Source of the DNA: Pseudocolwellia sp048296855
Lineage (GTDB): Bacteria; Pseudomonadota; Gammaproteobacteria; Enterobacterales; Alteromonadaceae
Assembly: GCA_048296855.1 (NCBI GenBank)
Contig: CP182631.1
Direction: 5' to 3' (one strand)
DNA: 64,000 bases
Shown here: piece by piece, positions 1 through 8,747 of the stretch
Layout: every line of letters begins with the position of its first letter
Numbering within the stretch: the first letter of the stretch is position 1
Notes under the pieces: generated by a model
The model's input: the letters and a program-made list of their open reading frames with translations, nothing else
Database searches by the model: none
What the model was told of the DNA's origin: nothing
Made by a program: the position numbers and the translations under genes

Positions 1-528
1 TCAGATATGAGATACGGTATTGCTGTAGGCTTTGAAGTATTACCAGCGCTAAAGGTTGAACTAGAATATTCACTTGCCAGCTATGATACTGACGCTAACC
101 TTGCATTAGGTAATGACTCTAGAGCTTTAGATAACTTTGCAATTGATGCAAACCTTGATGTTGATTTACTTACACTAAACGTATCTTACGAGTTTAAAAA
201 CACATCTCAATTTACTCCATTTATTAAAGGTGGTGTTGGCTCTTCATTTTACGATGCATCTGGCGACCTTTTTGTAGGAAGTTTTGGTGGAAGCGATTTT
301 GGTGGATTCTTACCTAGAACTTTCGAATATGAAGGAGATGGTAACGAGTTTGCTTATTTTGTTGGGGCTGGCGTTGCTATGGAAGTTTCAAATCAAGTAG
401 AAGTAACACTAGAATATCGTTACAGCGACTTAGGTGAAGTGGCTACCGGTTATGATGAGAACGGCGATCGTCTTCAAACTAATTTAGACACAAACGACAT
501 TCAATTAGGACTACGATACAGTTTTTAA
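1..528 (+). CDS. Outer-membrane beta-barrel protein, 3' part of gene
   Basis: The frame is open to the left edge of the window, so the gene very likely starts upstream; the first in-frame ATG is at base 7. No signal peptide is visible, as expected for a truncated start. The 173 visible residues alternate hydrophobic and polar positions in strand-like blocks, and the chain ends in RYSF, the terminal aromatic typical of barrels inserted by the Bam complex. A phrase near the end, TLEYRYSDLG, is typical of OmpA-like/opacity-type porins of the eight-stranded OMP_b-brl family. The role is probably a small structural or adhesive outer-membrane protein; the exact function cannot be told. Confidence 0.75.
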   Translation, partial: SDMRYGIAVGFEVLPALKVELEYSLASYDTDANLALGNDSRALDNFAIDANLDVDLLTLNVSYEFKNTSQFTPFIKGGVGSSFYDASGDLFVGSFGGSDFGGFLPRTFEYEGDGNEFAYFVGAGVAMEVSNQVEVTLEYRYSDLGEVATGYDENGDRLQTNLDTNDIQLGLRYSF

Positions 529-673
529 TAAAATCTGCATCACAGTTATTTAAAAGTAAAGATGCAAGCGTTATATATTTCAAACCAATGTATAAAGTAA
601 CGCTTGCCTACCTCTTTCATTAGTTTCGAGTCACTTTATACCTCCTTAAACAAGGTCTCCTTGAGGAAGAAAA

Positions 674-1066
674 ATGTCATTCAACAAACAATATATTGTT
701 CCACGAATTTTAATTGCCCTTATGGCTCTCGCTATGGCGGCTGCAACAATCCCTGCATATACTAATCCCACATTTAACCCTGGACTAGCTGATTTGGTTG
801 GTAACGCTCTTTCACTTGGTGAAACAGCGGGCGCATTCCTTGGTCGACAGTTAACGTTAATTATCATAGCCCTTATTGGTGCTGTTATAGGAAAACGTGA
901 CCTCGTGATGATCGGTGGTTTTGGTATGATGTTTATGAACGGTCACGATGCGATTTTCATGGGTTTAATGGACGGCCCAATGGCAGCAGCAATTGGAGGG
1001 CTTATTTTTTCGATTATAGCTGCAGTAGCCATTTTCCTAGTTTGGCGTACACCAGCAGATAATTAA
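674..1066 (+). CDS. Small four-helix membrane protein of unknown function
   Basis: A 130-residue protein with about four hydrophobic segments (roughly residues 10-30, 55-72, 75-92 and 98-122) and a short polar tail, so an inner-membrane protein. The start is supported by GAGGAA five bases before the ATG. I do not recognise a family with certainty; the pattern recalls small DUF4345/DUF4267-like membrane proteins. It stands alone, with 145 bp upstream to the barrel gene and 245 bp downstream that hold a palindromic repeat. A reading frame on the opposite strand over its start is a shadow. Confidence 0.65.
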   Translation: MSFNKQYIVPRILIALMALAMAAATIPAYTNPTFNPGLADLVGNALSLGETAGAFLGRQLTLIIIALIGAVIGKRDLVMIGGFGMMFMNGHDAIFMGLMDGPMAAAIGGLIFSIIAAVAIFLVWRTPADN

Positions 1067-1145
1067 TCCCCTAAGTCGAGTAAGATAAACTCTCTTGTAT
1101 TGAACACACAACTTATTAATAACAATCGCAGGATTACTGTCACAG

Positions 1146-1199
1146 ACCCCTTACCAATCAAGATGTCTATCTCTGAATACATATTGAATGATAAGGGGT
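1146..1199. repeat. Short palindromic repeat (family A, minimal copy)
   Basis: Two 16-base arms, ACCCCTTACCAATCAA at 1146-1161 and the near complement at 1184-1199 (14 of 16 pair), enclose about 22 bases. The arm matches the ends of the repeats at 11515 and 19208, so this looks like the smallest member of a dispersed family. It lies in the 245-bp spacer before the YfiR-like gene and could form a hairpin in RNA. Confidence 0.65.
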
Positions 1200-1311
1200 A
1201 TATATGTGGTTATATAATCAATAAAGATAACCCACTAATAACCCTATTGATTTTCTTTTAATTCAACGTAGAATGTAAATACATTTTGTTATTTCCCTAT
1301 AAAGGTTTTAC

Positions 1312-3117
1312 ATGGAAGTTACGACAACACGATTAAAATCAACTATTGCTCTATTGATTATCAGCTTAAGTTTCTTTATTGGTAGCCAAGTCTGGGCTCA
1401 AGCCATATCGCTTGATCAAGCAAAAGCACAGTTAGTAAGTAAATTCGCTAAGTTTATTGATTGGCCTGACGAAAACGAGCAACCTAAATTTATCATTGGT
1501 GTTTATGATGATATGGAAAAATATATCTATTTTAGTGATTATTTTGAAAACAAAGGCGTTAAAGGTAAAGATATTGAAGTACGTTTAGTTAAAACATTTA
1601 GAGAAGCCAAAGACGCTAATATTTTATATATTGCTTCAGGTAAAAGAAATATTTTAACTTCTGCGAATAATACGCTTAGTAACTCCCATGTTCTAATTAT
1701 TACTGAAGACCATAAAGATGTTAAAAACACAATGATCGATATTTCTTACGATAAAGAAGAATCAAGTATTGTGTTTAAAGTTAACCAAGAAAATATTACA
1801 GATAAAGAATTAATATTTCCTGAATTATCTACTTTCTTAGATAAAAACAATAATACAAACGAAGAAATATTAACATTGGGTCCTACTGCAATTTTAAAGC
1901 AAAAGCATAGAAATGAATTACTAGCACTGCAAAAGAAAATAGAACAGCAAGAAAAATCATTAAATCAACTCAATACAAAATTAGAGTTAGGTGAAGAAAA
2001 TTTAAAAAAATATAGCTTAGTTTTACAAAAAACTACCAAACGTTTAAATAATGCTGAAAAAGAAAGTGATACAAAAAGCCAAGAAATAAACTCTAAAGAA
2101 CAAAAATTAAAAGAGTTAGAAAAAAAATTACAAGTTCAGATCTCACAGTCAAAAGAGAATAAACAAGAGTCGCCTGTTACCGAAAATACCTTGCTACTTG
2201 AAGAACAAGACAAATTAATAACAGAGTTAAGCGAAAAGCTGATACAACAAAAGAAAGTTTCAAATAACAATGCAACTAAATTAGCCAATATAACTAAAGA
2301 AAATAAAGCCCTAAGTCACTTTGAATTGTTGTTTTATATCTTTGCCGTTATGACCGTAATTGCTCTGCTTAGCGCATTTGTCATCTGGAAAAAAGCTAAG
2401 AACTTGGCCACACAAACCACATCAGAACCTAATAGTGCAAGCAATACATTATTATCCACTCGGGAAGGTCAACTTATAAGGTCAGAAAACTTTGCAGCTT
2501 TAGGTTATGTCGCCACCGATATTACCTATGCTGTTAACTTATACTTACTTGATTTAGAGACTGAACTTAAATCAAATAAAGATTTAAAAAGCCTTAATAT
2601 TTTACAGCCCGTAATTACATTATTAGACAACTTTAACCTAATAGCCGCAGATCAAGATGACACTGAAATTCAGAGTTTTGATGTTATAGCCTATATGCAA
2701 AAAATGTTGATGCTTTATGATTTTGAATTTAAACAGGCCGATATTAGTTATAGTTACTTAGGTGAAGAAGCATTAAAAATCAAATCAATACCAAGTTATA
2801 TTGCAGTAATATTAATCAACCTAATAAATAACTCTTTAAAACACGGTTTTGATAATGAAGGTAATGGTAAAATAACGTTAGAAGCCAAAAAAACAGGTAA
2901 CGGTGTTAAAATCACGTATTCTGATGATGGCATAGGAATGAATAAAGCTACTTTAGAACAAGTATTTATACCTTTTTTTACTACACGTAAAGAGCGCGGC
3001 TATGTGGGTGTAGGTATGAGCACCACCTACGACATAGTTAAAAATAAATTAGCGGGTGATATAAAAATAGAGAGTAAAGAAGGTAAAGGAACAACCGTTA
3101 TAATTACGCTACCGTAA
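1312..3117 (+). CDS. YfiR-domain protein fused to a degenerate histidine-kinase module
   Basis: A 601-residue protein. An N-terminal signal sequence or anchor (about 10-30) precedes a YfiR/DUF4154-type periplasmic domain (about 33-185). Then come a long coiled coil (about 195-335), one membrane helix (about 336-358) and a cytoplasmic HisKA/HATPase module (about 385-601). The HATPase domain is well kept: N box from N503 to H511, DDGIG at 538-542, and GVGMST at 566-571. At the dimerisation helix, where kinases carry the phospho-accepting His, the sequence reads DITYAVN with Tyr at 406. Autophosphorylation on the usual residue is therefore not expected. YfiR itself inhibits the diguanylate cyclase YfiN; here the domain is joined to a kinase-like output. 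The gene appears monocistronic with AAAGG before the ATG. Confidence 0.8.
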   Translation: MEVTTTRLKSTIALLIISLSFFIGSQVWAQAISLDQAKAQLVSKFAKFIDWPDENEQPKFIIGVYDDMEKYIYFSDYFENKGVKGKDIEVRLVKTFREAKDANILYIASGKRNILTSANNTLSNSHVLIITEDHKDVKNTMIDISYDKEESSIVFKVNQENITDKELIFPELSTFLDKNNNTNEEILTLGPTAILKQKHRNELLALQKKIEQQEKSLNQLNTKLELGEENLKKYSLVLQKTTKRLNNAEKESDTKSQEINSKEQKLKELEKKLQVQISQSKENKQESPVTENTLLLEEQDKLITELSEKLIQQKKVSNNNATKLANITKENKALSHFELLFYIFAVMTVIALLSAFVIWKKAKNLATQTTSEPNSASNTLLSTREGQLIRSENFAALGYVATDITYAVNLYLLDLETELKSNKDLKSLNILQPVITLLDNFNLIAADQDDTEIQSFDVIAYMQKMLMLYDFEFKQADISYSYLGEEALKIKSIPSYIAVILINLINNSLKHGFDNEGNGKITLEAKKTGNGVKITYSDDGIGMNKATLEQVFIPFFTTRKERGYVGVGMSTTYDIVKNKLAGDIKIESKEGKGTTVIITLP

Positions 3118-3150
3118 GTTTTACATATCAATCTTTATAATTAATAACTT

Positions 3151-3196
3151 ATGTCGCTTTAGAAAACGAATAAAATTCTGTTTACTAAAGCGATAT
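3151..3196. terminator. Inverted repeat between convergent genes
   Basis: TCGCTTTAG at 3154-3162 pairs with CTAAAGCGA at 3185-3193, extended by a few pairs outward. It lies between the ends of the kinase-like gene and the heme-protein gene and could terminate either. The loop is long (22 bases) and there is no strong T run, so termination is only likely. Confidence 0.4.
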
Positions 3197-3231
3197 AGGT
3201 TACATGATACAACTCATCAAATTAAATAAAC

Positions 3232-3819
3232 CTACTCGACACTCAATGTTTTTATTAGAGTGAAAGCTCCTCTTATATCCCCTACATTAAAGCCTATTGC
3301 TTTGTCTTCAGGATATAATGCTTTTACTTTATCGTGAACGTCGTTAGAGAGTTTTGTGCCATGGCATGTCAAGCATAAGCCAGCTGTTGGTATTGGTTTC
3401 ATGTAACGATAAACCGATTTATCGCCACTTTTAATGACTTCAGAGTACTCCATATTCTTCAGGTCTTCCCCTGCTTTTTTTCGCTTTTCAAATTGTTGTA
3501 AAACTGAAGTTTCCCATTCATCTGCAATGTTGTTCTCATTTCTCACTCTCAAAGAAGTTCGACCTATATTCCAAGGTGATACAGATGAGTTTTTGTCAGC
3601 AATAGGCTTTGCCTGCACATTACAAACCTCTAATGCCTTTAGCGGTCCCTCAGTTTGCATTGCCGTTTTTAATACCTTTTTTAAATCACTTCCAAAAGAT
3701 TTTACTAAAGAACGTGCTTGCTGAAGCTCTTGATTAGGGAGTGTCTCAATAGCTGCAGCCAAAAAAGGTAATGATATGAGCGTACCAGCGAAAAGTAGCT
3801 TTGTAGTTATTGACTTCAT
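3232..3819 (-). CDS. Periplasmic DUF3365 (Tll0287-like) heme protein
   Basis: A 195-residue protein with a cleavable signal peptide (hydrophobic core followed by AAA near residue 23) and one c-type heme motif, CLTCH, at residues 149-153. The layout, with a long helical region and the CxxCH near the C-terminus, fits the DUF3365/Tll0287-like family, found alone or as a sensor domain in signalling proteins. Here no output domain is present, so it should be a free soluble periplasmic monoheme protein. It lies 57 bp downstream of cydC on the same strand and may be carried on the cyd transcript, which would suit a redox or gas-sensing role; that link is inference. Confidence 0.8.
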   Translation of the reverse strand: MKSITTKLLFAGTLISLPFLAAAIETLPNQELQQARSLVKSFGSDLKKVLKTAMQTEGPLKALEVCNVQAKPIADKNSSVSPWNIGRTSLRVRNENNIADEWETSVLQQFEKRKKAGEDLKNMEYSEVIKSGDKSVYRYMKPIPTAGLCLTCHGTKLSNDVHDKVKALYPEDKAIGFNVGDIRGAFTLIKTLSVE

Positions 3820-3876
3820 TTTTTACCTCATTGCTAACGTGTTTATCTATATTTTGTTTATATTAAAATCATGTAC

Positions 3877-5610
3877 TTAAAAATAATTGAGTAGCTTTTG
3901 ATAATAATTATTCGTGTTAATCAGTTCATTATGACTGCCTTGGGCAATAACTTTTCCTTGTTCCATCACTATTATTTTGTCCATTTTTTCAAGCATAAAG
4001 GGTTTATGAGTGATCAAAAGTAAACTTTTTTGTTGCTGCTCAACATGCGTTAATAAACTATTCATCACTATTTTTTCGTTATTTCTGTCAAGGCCTTTTG
4101 TAGGTTCATCTAACACTAAAATTTGCGCCGAGCGAATGAATACTTGCGCCATTTGTAATCGTTGAATTTGGCCACCCGATAAACCTATACCTGTAGAACC
4201 TAACCAGGTATTAAAACCATTAGGTAAACTCTCAATGAATTCGAGTAAGTTAACTTGCTTGCAAGCATTACGCATTTCTTCGTTAGTCACATCATGTTTA
4301 GCTAAACGTAAATTATCAGCGATACTCGCATCAAAAATATGACCTTGCTGACTCATTAAAGCGATATTTTCGCGTAATGATGCTTGTTTTAATTGACTTA
4401 ATTCATGATCCGCAATAGAAATTGAACCTGTATTTACACCATTTTCTGTTGGCCAAAACCCCATCAGCAAATTAACTAAGGTTGACTTACCTGCGCCACT
4501 CGCACCAACAATAGCGACTTTATCAGCCATTTTTATGGAGAGTGTTATATCCGTTAAACTCGCTTTGGTTTGCTCAGGATAATAAAAAGTAAATTTATCA
4601 AATTGAATATCCCCTTGTTGCACTTCTCGGCTTCCTACATCAATGGGTTTATCTTTATCTATAATGGCAAAAAGTCTGGCTGCACTAGCTAAGCTTTGTG
4701 GCAGTAGTTGTAATGCAAGTGGCATGCTGCTTACGGTTTCAAAGCTAACCAGTACAAGTAAAATAATGGCAACTAACGATTTACTATCAATCTCACCCGT
4801 AGCAAGTTTTGGCAATAAAATGAATAAACAGGCTAACGCCGATAAATGTATAAACAAAAAGATCAGTGCATTTAAAGCGGCATTAATTTTTACTAATTTG
4901 TAACGAATATCATAATACTGCTGCGTAATACTAGCGATAGAACGCTGATAACTAATAGCCACTTGATACACTAATAAGGTTTTAACAGCACTAATACCAT
5001 TAACTAATGTTTCTGTTAGGTGGCTTTCTAAACGTGTTTTTTCTTTTGCTAGTTTTTTAGAAGAGAAATAACTCATCATGGGTAAAACAATAGCGACAAT
5101 CAACAAAGCGCTAAGCATGAACCAAGCAACCGTTATTGAAAATAATGCCAAAGCATAACAAACAATGGGTACTGAAATGAGGGCAACAAATATAGGTAAC
5201 AACACCCGTAAATAAAAGTTATCTAAGTTGTCTATGTCTTGCTGTAATCGAGCTAGCAAGTCGCCAGATCTTAAATCCATTTGATAATAAGGCAACAATG
5301 GCTCTAGCTGTTGATAAAAATAATGGCGCATATGAGCTAATGCATTAAAAGTAGCTCTATGGGTTAACATTCTTTCGGCGTAACGCCCTGCGGTTCGCAC
5401 TATTGCTAAAAATCGTATTATCGCTGCAGGCGTAAAGTAGTTAACGGTTATGCCTGTTATACCACCAATCGCCATCAAGGTAATAAACCAACCCGAAATA
5501 GCAAGTAAACTAATATTAGCTAATACTGTAATTACAGATAAAAGCGCCCCCAATAACATTAAAGGTAGCTGCGGTTTAAGAAGTTTAATTAAACGGAAAA
5601 ATATCTTCAT
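3877..5610 (-). CDS. cydC: CydC, subunit of the thiol exporter needed for cytochrome bd
   Basis: An ABC half-transporter of 577 residues: six membrane helices in the first 310, then an ATPase domain with Walker A GASGAGKSTL, signature LSGGQIQRL and Walker B ending in DEPTKGLD. With CydD it exports glutathione and cysteine to the periplasm, which is needed to assemble cytochrome bd. The start overlaps the end of cydD by 4 bases, the usual sign of translational coupling. Position as last gene after cydA-B-X-D, and length near the E. coli protein, support the assignment over generic lipid exporters. Confidence 0.93.
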   Translation of the reverse strand: MKIFFRLIKLLKPQLPLMLLGALLSVITVLANISLLAISGWFITLMAIGGITGITVNYFTPAAIIRFLAIVRTAGRYAERMLTHRATFNALAHMRHYFYQQLEPLLPYYQMDLRSGDLLARLQQDIDNLDNFYLRVLLPIFVALISVPIVCYALALFSITVAWFMLSALLIVAIVLPMMSYFSSKKLAKEKTRLESHLTETLVNGISAVKTLLVYQVAISYQRSIASITQQYYDIRYKLVKINAALNALIFLFIHLSALACLFILLPKLATGEIDSKSLVAIILLVLVSFETVSSMPLALQLLPQSLASAARLFAIIDKDKPIDVGSREVQQGDIQFDKFTFYYPEQTKASLTDITLSIKMADKVAIVGASGAGKSTLVNLLMGFWPTENGVNTGSISIADHELSQLKQASLRENIALMSQQGHIFDASIADNLRLAKHDVTNEEMRNACKQVNLLEFIESLPNGFNTWLGSTGIGLSGGQIQRLQMAQVFIRSAQILVLDEPTKGLDRNNEKIVMNSLLTHVEQQQKSLLLITHKPFMLEKMDKIIVMEQGKVIAQGSHNELINTNNYYQKLLNYF

Positions 5611-7352
5611 ATATTAATCTGCTTAGCGTAATAGTTATTTTGAGCGAACAACTCTTGGTGCGTACCTGACTCAATAATTTGGCCTTGTTCAAGTACAATA
5701 ATATTTTTTGCGTTTATAACCGTATGTAAGCGATGCGCAATAACAATAACAAGATGATCTTTAGCATAAGCATTAATTGACTCAGTAATGATCTGTTCAG
5801 TTTGCTGATCTAAATGGCTTGTAGGTTCATCTAAAATAAGTACATCAGGTTGATGATAAAAAACCCGCGCTAATGCGAGCCGTTGTAATTGTCCTCCAGA
5901 AAGACCAGCGCCAGACTCACCGACTTGGGTTTCTATACCATTTTCAAGGCTTGATAAATACTCAGCTAAACCCGCTTTAGTAAGTGCTTCATGCACTAAG
6001 TCATTATCATAGGTTTCTGACAAAGCGACATTAAAGGCTAATGATCCATGAAACATTTCAGCTTGTTGAGCAATCCAGCCGCAATGTTGTAACCAAGCAT
6101 CACGATTATCTGATGTTAAAGGAACATGGTTAATAAGCACTTGGCCTGAGTTAGGTTGTACAAAGCCTAATACCATATCAATTAAAGTTGATTTTCCCGA
6201 ACCACTGTCACCAATAACCGCATATAAACCTTGATCCGCAAAGCTGGTATTTATATTAGTTAAAGCATTCGTGCGATCTGGATAGGCGAAATTGGCTTGC
6301 GCTATATCAATAGTAAAAGGTGAACAGAATTCTTGACTGTTATTTTGTTGAGCTTGAGATTTTGTTTGTGCTTGATTAAGAACCTCAACAAGATCCTCAG
6401 CAGCAGTAACACCGGCCATTTTTGCGTGATATTGCGTACCTAACTGTCTAAAAGGTAAATAGAACTCGGGCGCTAATAGCAAAACCCATAAGGCAAATAC
6501 ATAATCAACATCGCCGTAATACAAACGAAAACCGAGTACAACAGCAACTAATGCAATAGAAATAGAAGCAAGAAACTCTAAAACAAATGACGAAAGAAAT
6601 GCTATTTTTAGAATTCCCATGGTTTCGTCACCATAATCATCACTAATGGTTTTAACAGCAGCTATTTCTCTGCGCGAGGCATTGAATATTTTAAGCTGAG
6701 TTAAACCTTGAATAATATCAAGAAAATGACTACTCATACGCTGAAGCTTAGTCCAATGTTCTTGGTTTAAACGTTGTGCTTTATGACCGATTAAAATCAT
6801 AAAAAACGGCACCATAGGCGCAGTAAATAATAAAATTAATCCCGATTGCCAATCGATAGGAAATACGGCAATCAATATAGCGAAAGGAATAACCGCACAA
6901 TAAGCGATTACCGGTAGGTATCCAGCAAAGTAGTCTTCTAACGAATCGATTCCTTGATTAAGTAAACTGGCTAATTTTGCACTACCTTTAGTTTGCGTAT
7001 AACTAGGCCCTAATTGAAACAAGCGATGCAATAAACGTGAACGAATATTAGCTTTAATCAACATAGCGCCACGGTGGCTATAACATTCGCTAAAATAACC
7101 AAATACAGCACGAATAAAAATAACAGCCACTAATACAAAGCTAACTTGAGTAAGCGTAAATGTTGGTTCTTCTTCGCTCGTAAATATAACAATATCAATT
7201 AAATAAGCTAATATTGCCGTTTGTAGGATCATTAACAAACCACTTAATGATCCTAATGCTATCGCTCGACTTAATCTGCCATGGGCATGTTTTTTTTGAG
7301 CTTTGAGCCAGCCATTAACTTGTTTCTTTTGTTGTTCAGTTTTCTCTTTCAT
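5607..7352 (-). CDS. cydD: CydD, subunit of the thiol exporter needed for cytochrome bd
   Basis: An ABC half-transporter of 581 residues with an N-terminal membrane region (to about 320) and an ATPase domain: Walker A GDSGSGKSTL, signature LSGGQLQRL, Walker B followed by DEPTSHLD. It pairs with CydC, whose start it overlaps by 4 bases. It begins 68 bp after cydX, so it is probably read with the oxidase genes. The basic N-terminal stretch before the first helix resembles CydD proteins. The CydD/CydC assignment rests on order (D before C) as well as sequence. Confidence 0.93.
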   Translation of the reverse strand: MKEKTEQQKKQVNGWLKAQKKHAHGRLSRAIALGSLSGLLMILQTAILAYLIDIVIFTSEEEPTFTLTQVSFVLVAVIFIRAVFGYFSECYSHRGAMLIKANIRSRLLHRLFQLGPSYTQTKGSAKLASLLNQGIDSLEDYFAGYLPVIAYCAVIPFAILIAVFPIDWQSGLILLFTAPMVPFFMILIGHKAQRLNQEHWTKLQRMSSHFLDIIQGLTQLKIFNASRREIAAVKTISDDYGDETMGILKIAFLSSFVLEFLASISIALVAVVLGFRLYYGDVDYVFALWVLLLAPEFYLPFRQLGTQYHAKMAGVTAAEDLVEVLNQAQTKSQAQQNNSQEFCSPFTIDIAQANFAYPDRTNALTNINTSFADQGLYAVIGDSGSGKSTLIDMVLGFVQPNSGQVLINHVPLTSDNRDAWLQHCGWIAQQAEMFHGSLAFNVALSETYDNDLVHEALTKAGLAEYLSSLENGIETQVGESGAGLSGGQLQRLALARVFYHQPDVLILDEPTSHLDQQTEQIITESINAYAKDHLVIVIAHRLHTVINAKNIIVLEQGQIIESGTHQELFAQNNYYAKQINI

Positions 7353-7420
7353 TTAACTCACTTTATTCTCTGCTATCACTGAACGCTGGCTCGTTTTCTA
7401 ACGTAAAAAAAACGATAGAA

Positions 7421-7546
7421 TTAATCGTCGTTATTTTGATCATCAGCCACGTTATCTACATGCTGCTCCATCTCATACCACATGACATTAATGATCCCAA
7501 AAGACACGGCAAGTAAAACACCTAAAATCCAACTAAAATACCACAT
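7421..7546 (-). CDS. cydX: CydX, small subunit of cytochrome bd oxidase
   Basis: A 41-residue protein found by reading the gap between cydB and cydD. It starts MWYFSWILGV, has one membrane helix up to about residue 20, continues NVMWYEME, and ends in an acidic tail. This is the standard CydX/YbgT pattern of Trp-Tyr start, single helix and WxE motif. CydX binds CydAB and stabilises the heme b595/d site. The start at 7546 follows GAGGA in the mRNA; another ATG four bases upstream reads into an early stop. It begins 36 bp after the cydB stop. Confidence 0.93.
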   Translation of the reverse strand: MWYFSWILGVLLAVSFGIINVMWYEMEQHVDNVADDQNNDD

Positions 7547-7582
7547 ACATAATTCCTCTAAACTGACTTAATATATTCTGAG

Positions 7583-8737
7583 CTAATACGCGGTGTGATT
7601 ATTTTGCTCAATTTCTTCAATCGTAACGGTACGCCACATTTTTCGGTAACACCAAAAGGTGTAACCTAAAATAATTGGTGTAAAAACAGCAACAACCATT
7701 AACATTAAACCTAAGGTACCTTCACTTGATACAGTATCCCACATCAATAAGCTATGATTCGGTTGGCTGCTTGAAGGCATAACAAATGGGAACATAGCGA
7801 TACCTGCCGTTAAAATAACGCCCGCAATTGTTAACGAACTAGCCAATAAAGCTGTAGTTTTTACTGAGGTACTTTTATTTTTGATACCTAATAGAAAAGC
7901 AGCGACTAATGGCATAAATACACCGGTAAACGGCACTAGCCACAATATTGGGTTTTCAACAAAGTTTGTTAACCAAACACCAGAACCAGTACTGACTTCT
8001 TTAGTGGTTGGCTGCGCTTGTCCCATAGTATCGATAGTACTAACAACTGAGTAACCATCAACACTTTGCCAAACCATAACACCAGCAAGAGCAAACGTAA
8101 TCGCTAAAACCACAGCTACAACACGACCAATATTGGCTGAGCGCTGTGCGACATCAGCATCTGTTCTTAGCACCAACCAAGTCGAGCCATGTAGCAACAT
8201 CATACATACACTTATGACACCCGTTAATAATGTGAAAGGCGTAAACAAAGCAAAAAATGATCCTGTGTAAGTTACTCGCATTAATGAATCGAATCCAAAA
8301 GGTACACCTTGTAATAAGTTACCAAAGGCAACACCAAATACTAACGGCGGCACCATCGAGCCGACAAACAAAGCTTTATCCCAGTTAGTACGCCATTTGT
8401 CAGACTCTATTTTACTGCGATAGTCGAATGCTAACGGTCTTAAAAACAAACTAAAAAGTGTTAGCATCATCGCAAAATAAAATCCGCTAAACGCTGTGGC
8501 ATACACTAAGGGCCAAGCAGCAAAAAGTGATGCACCTGCAGTAATAAGCCATACTTGGTTTCCGTCCCAATGAGCGCCTACCGTGTTAATAACCACACGA
8601 CTTTCAACATCTTTTTTGGCAACAAACGGAAGCAAACCACCTACTCCCATATCCATACCATCAGTTACGGCAAAACCGATAAAAAGAAAGCCGATCAGAC
8701 CCCACCATATAAATTTTAATGTTTCGTAATCAAACAT
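7583..8737 (-). CDS. cydB: Cytochrome bd ubiquinol oxidase subunit II
   Basis: A 384-residue membrane protein with about eight to nine helices. Conserved CydB features include the N-terminal WWGLIGFLFIGFAVTDGMD segment and the GAHWDGNQVWLI motif near residues 54-65. CydB supports CydA in the quinol oxidase that reduces oxygen to water with high affinity. It starts 10 bp after cydA and is followed by cydX. The length matches E. coli CydB (379). Confidence 0.96.
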   Translation of the reverse strand: MFDYETLKFIWWGLIGFLFIGFAVTDGMDMGVGGLLPFVAKKDVESRVVINTVGAHWDGNQVWLITAGASLFAAWPLVYATAFSGFYFAMMLTLFSLFLRPLAFDYRSKIESDKWRTNWDKALFVGSMVPPLVFGVAFGNLLQGVPFGFDSLMRVTYTGSFFALFTPFTLLTGVISVCMMLLHGSTWLVLRTDADVAQRSANIGRVVAVVLAITFALAGVMVWQSVDGYSVVSTIDTMGQAQPTTKEVSTGSGVWLTNFVENPILWLVPFTGVFMPLVAAFLLGIKNKSTSVKTTALLASSLTIAGVILTAGIAMFPFVMPSSSQPNHSLLMWDTVSSEGTLGLMLMVVAVFTPIILGYTFWCYRKMWRTVTIEEIEQNNHTAY

Positions 8738-8747
8738 ATATTGCTCC

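Noticed and set aside
3877..7352. Paired ABC exporters considered as a bacteriocin or lipid export system
   Set aside because: Order and coupling with cydA, cydB and cydX, plus sequence pattern, fit CydDC.
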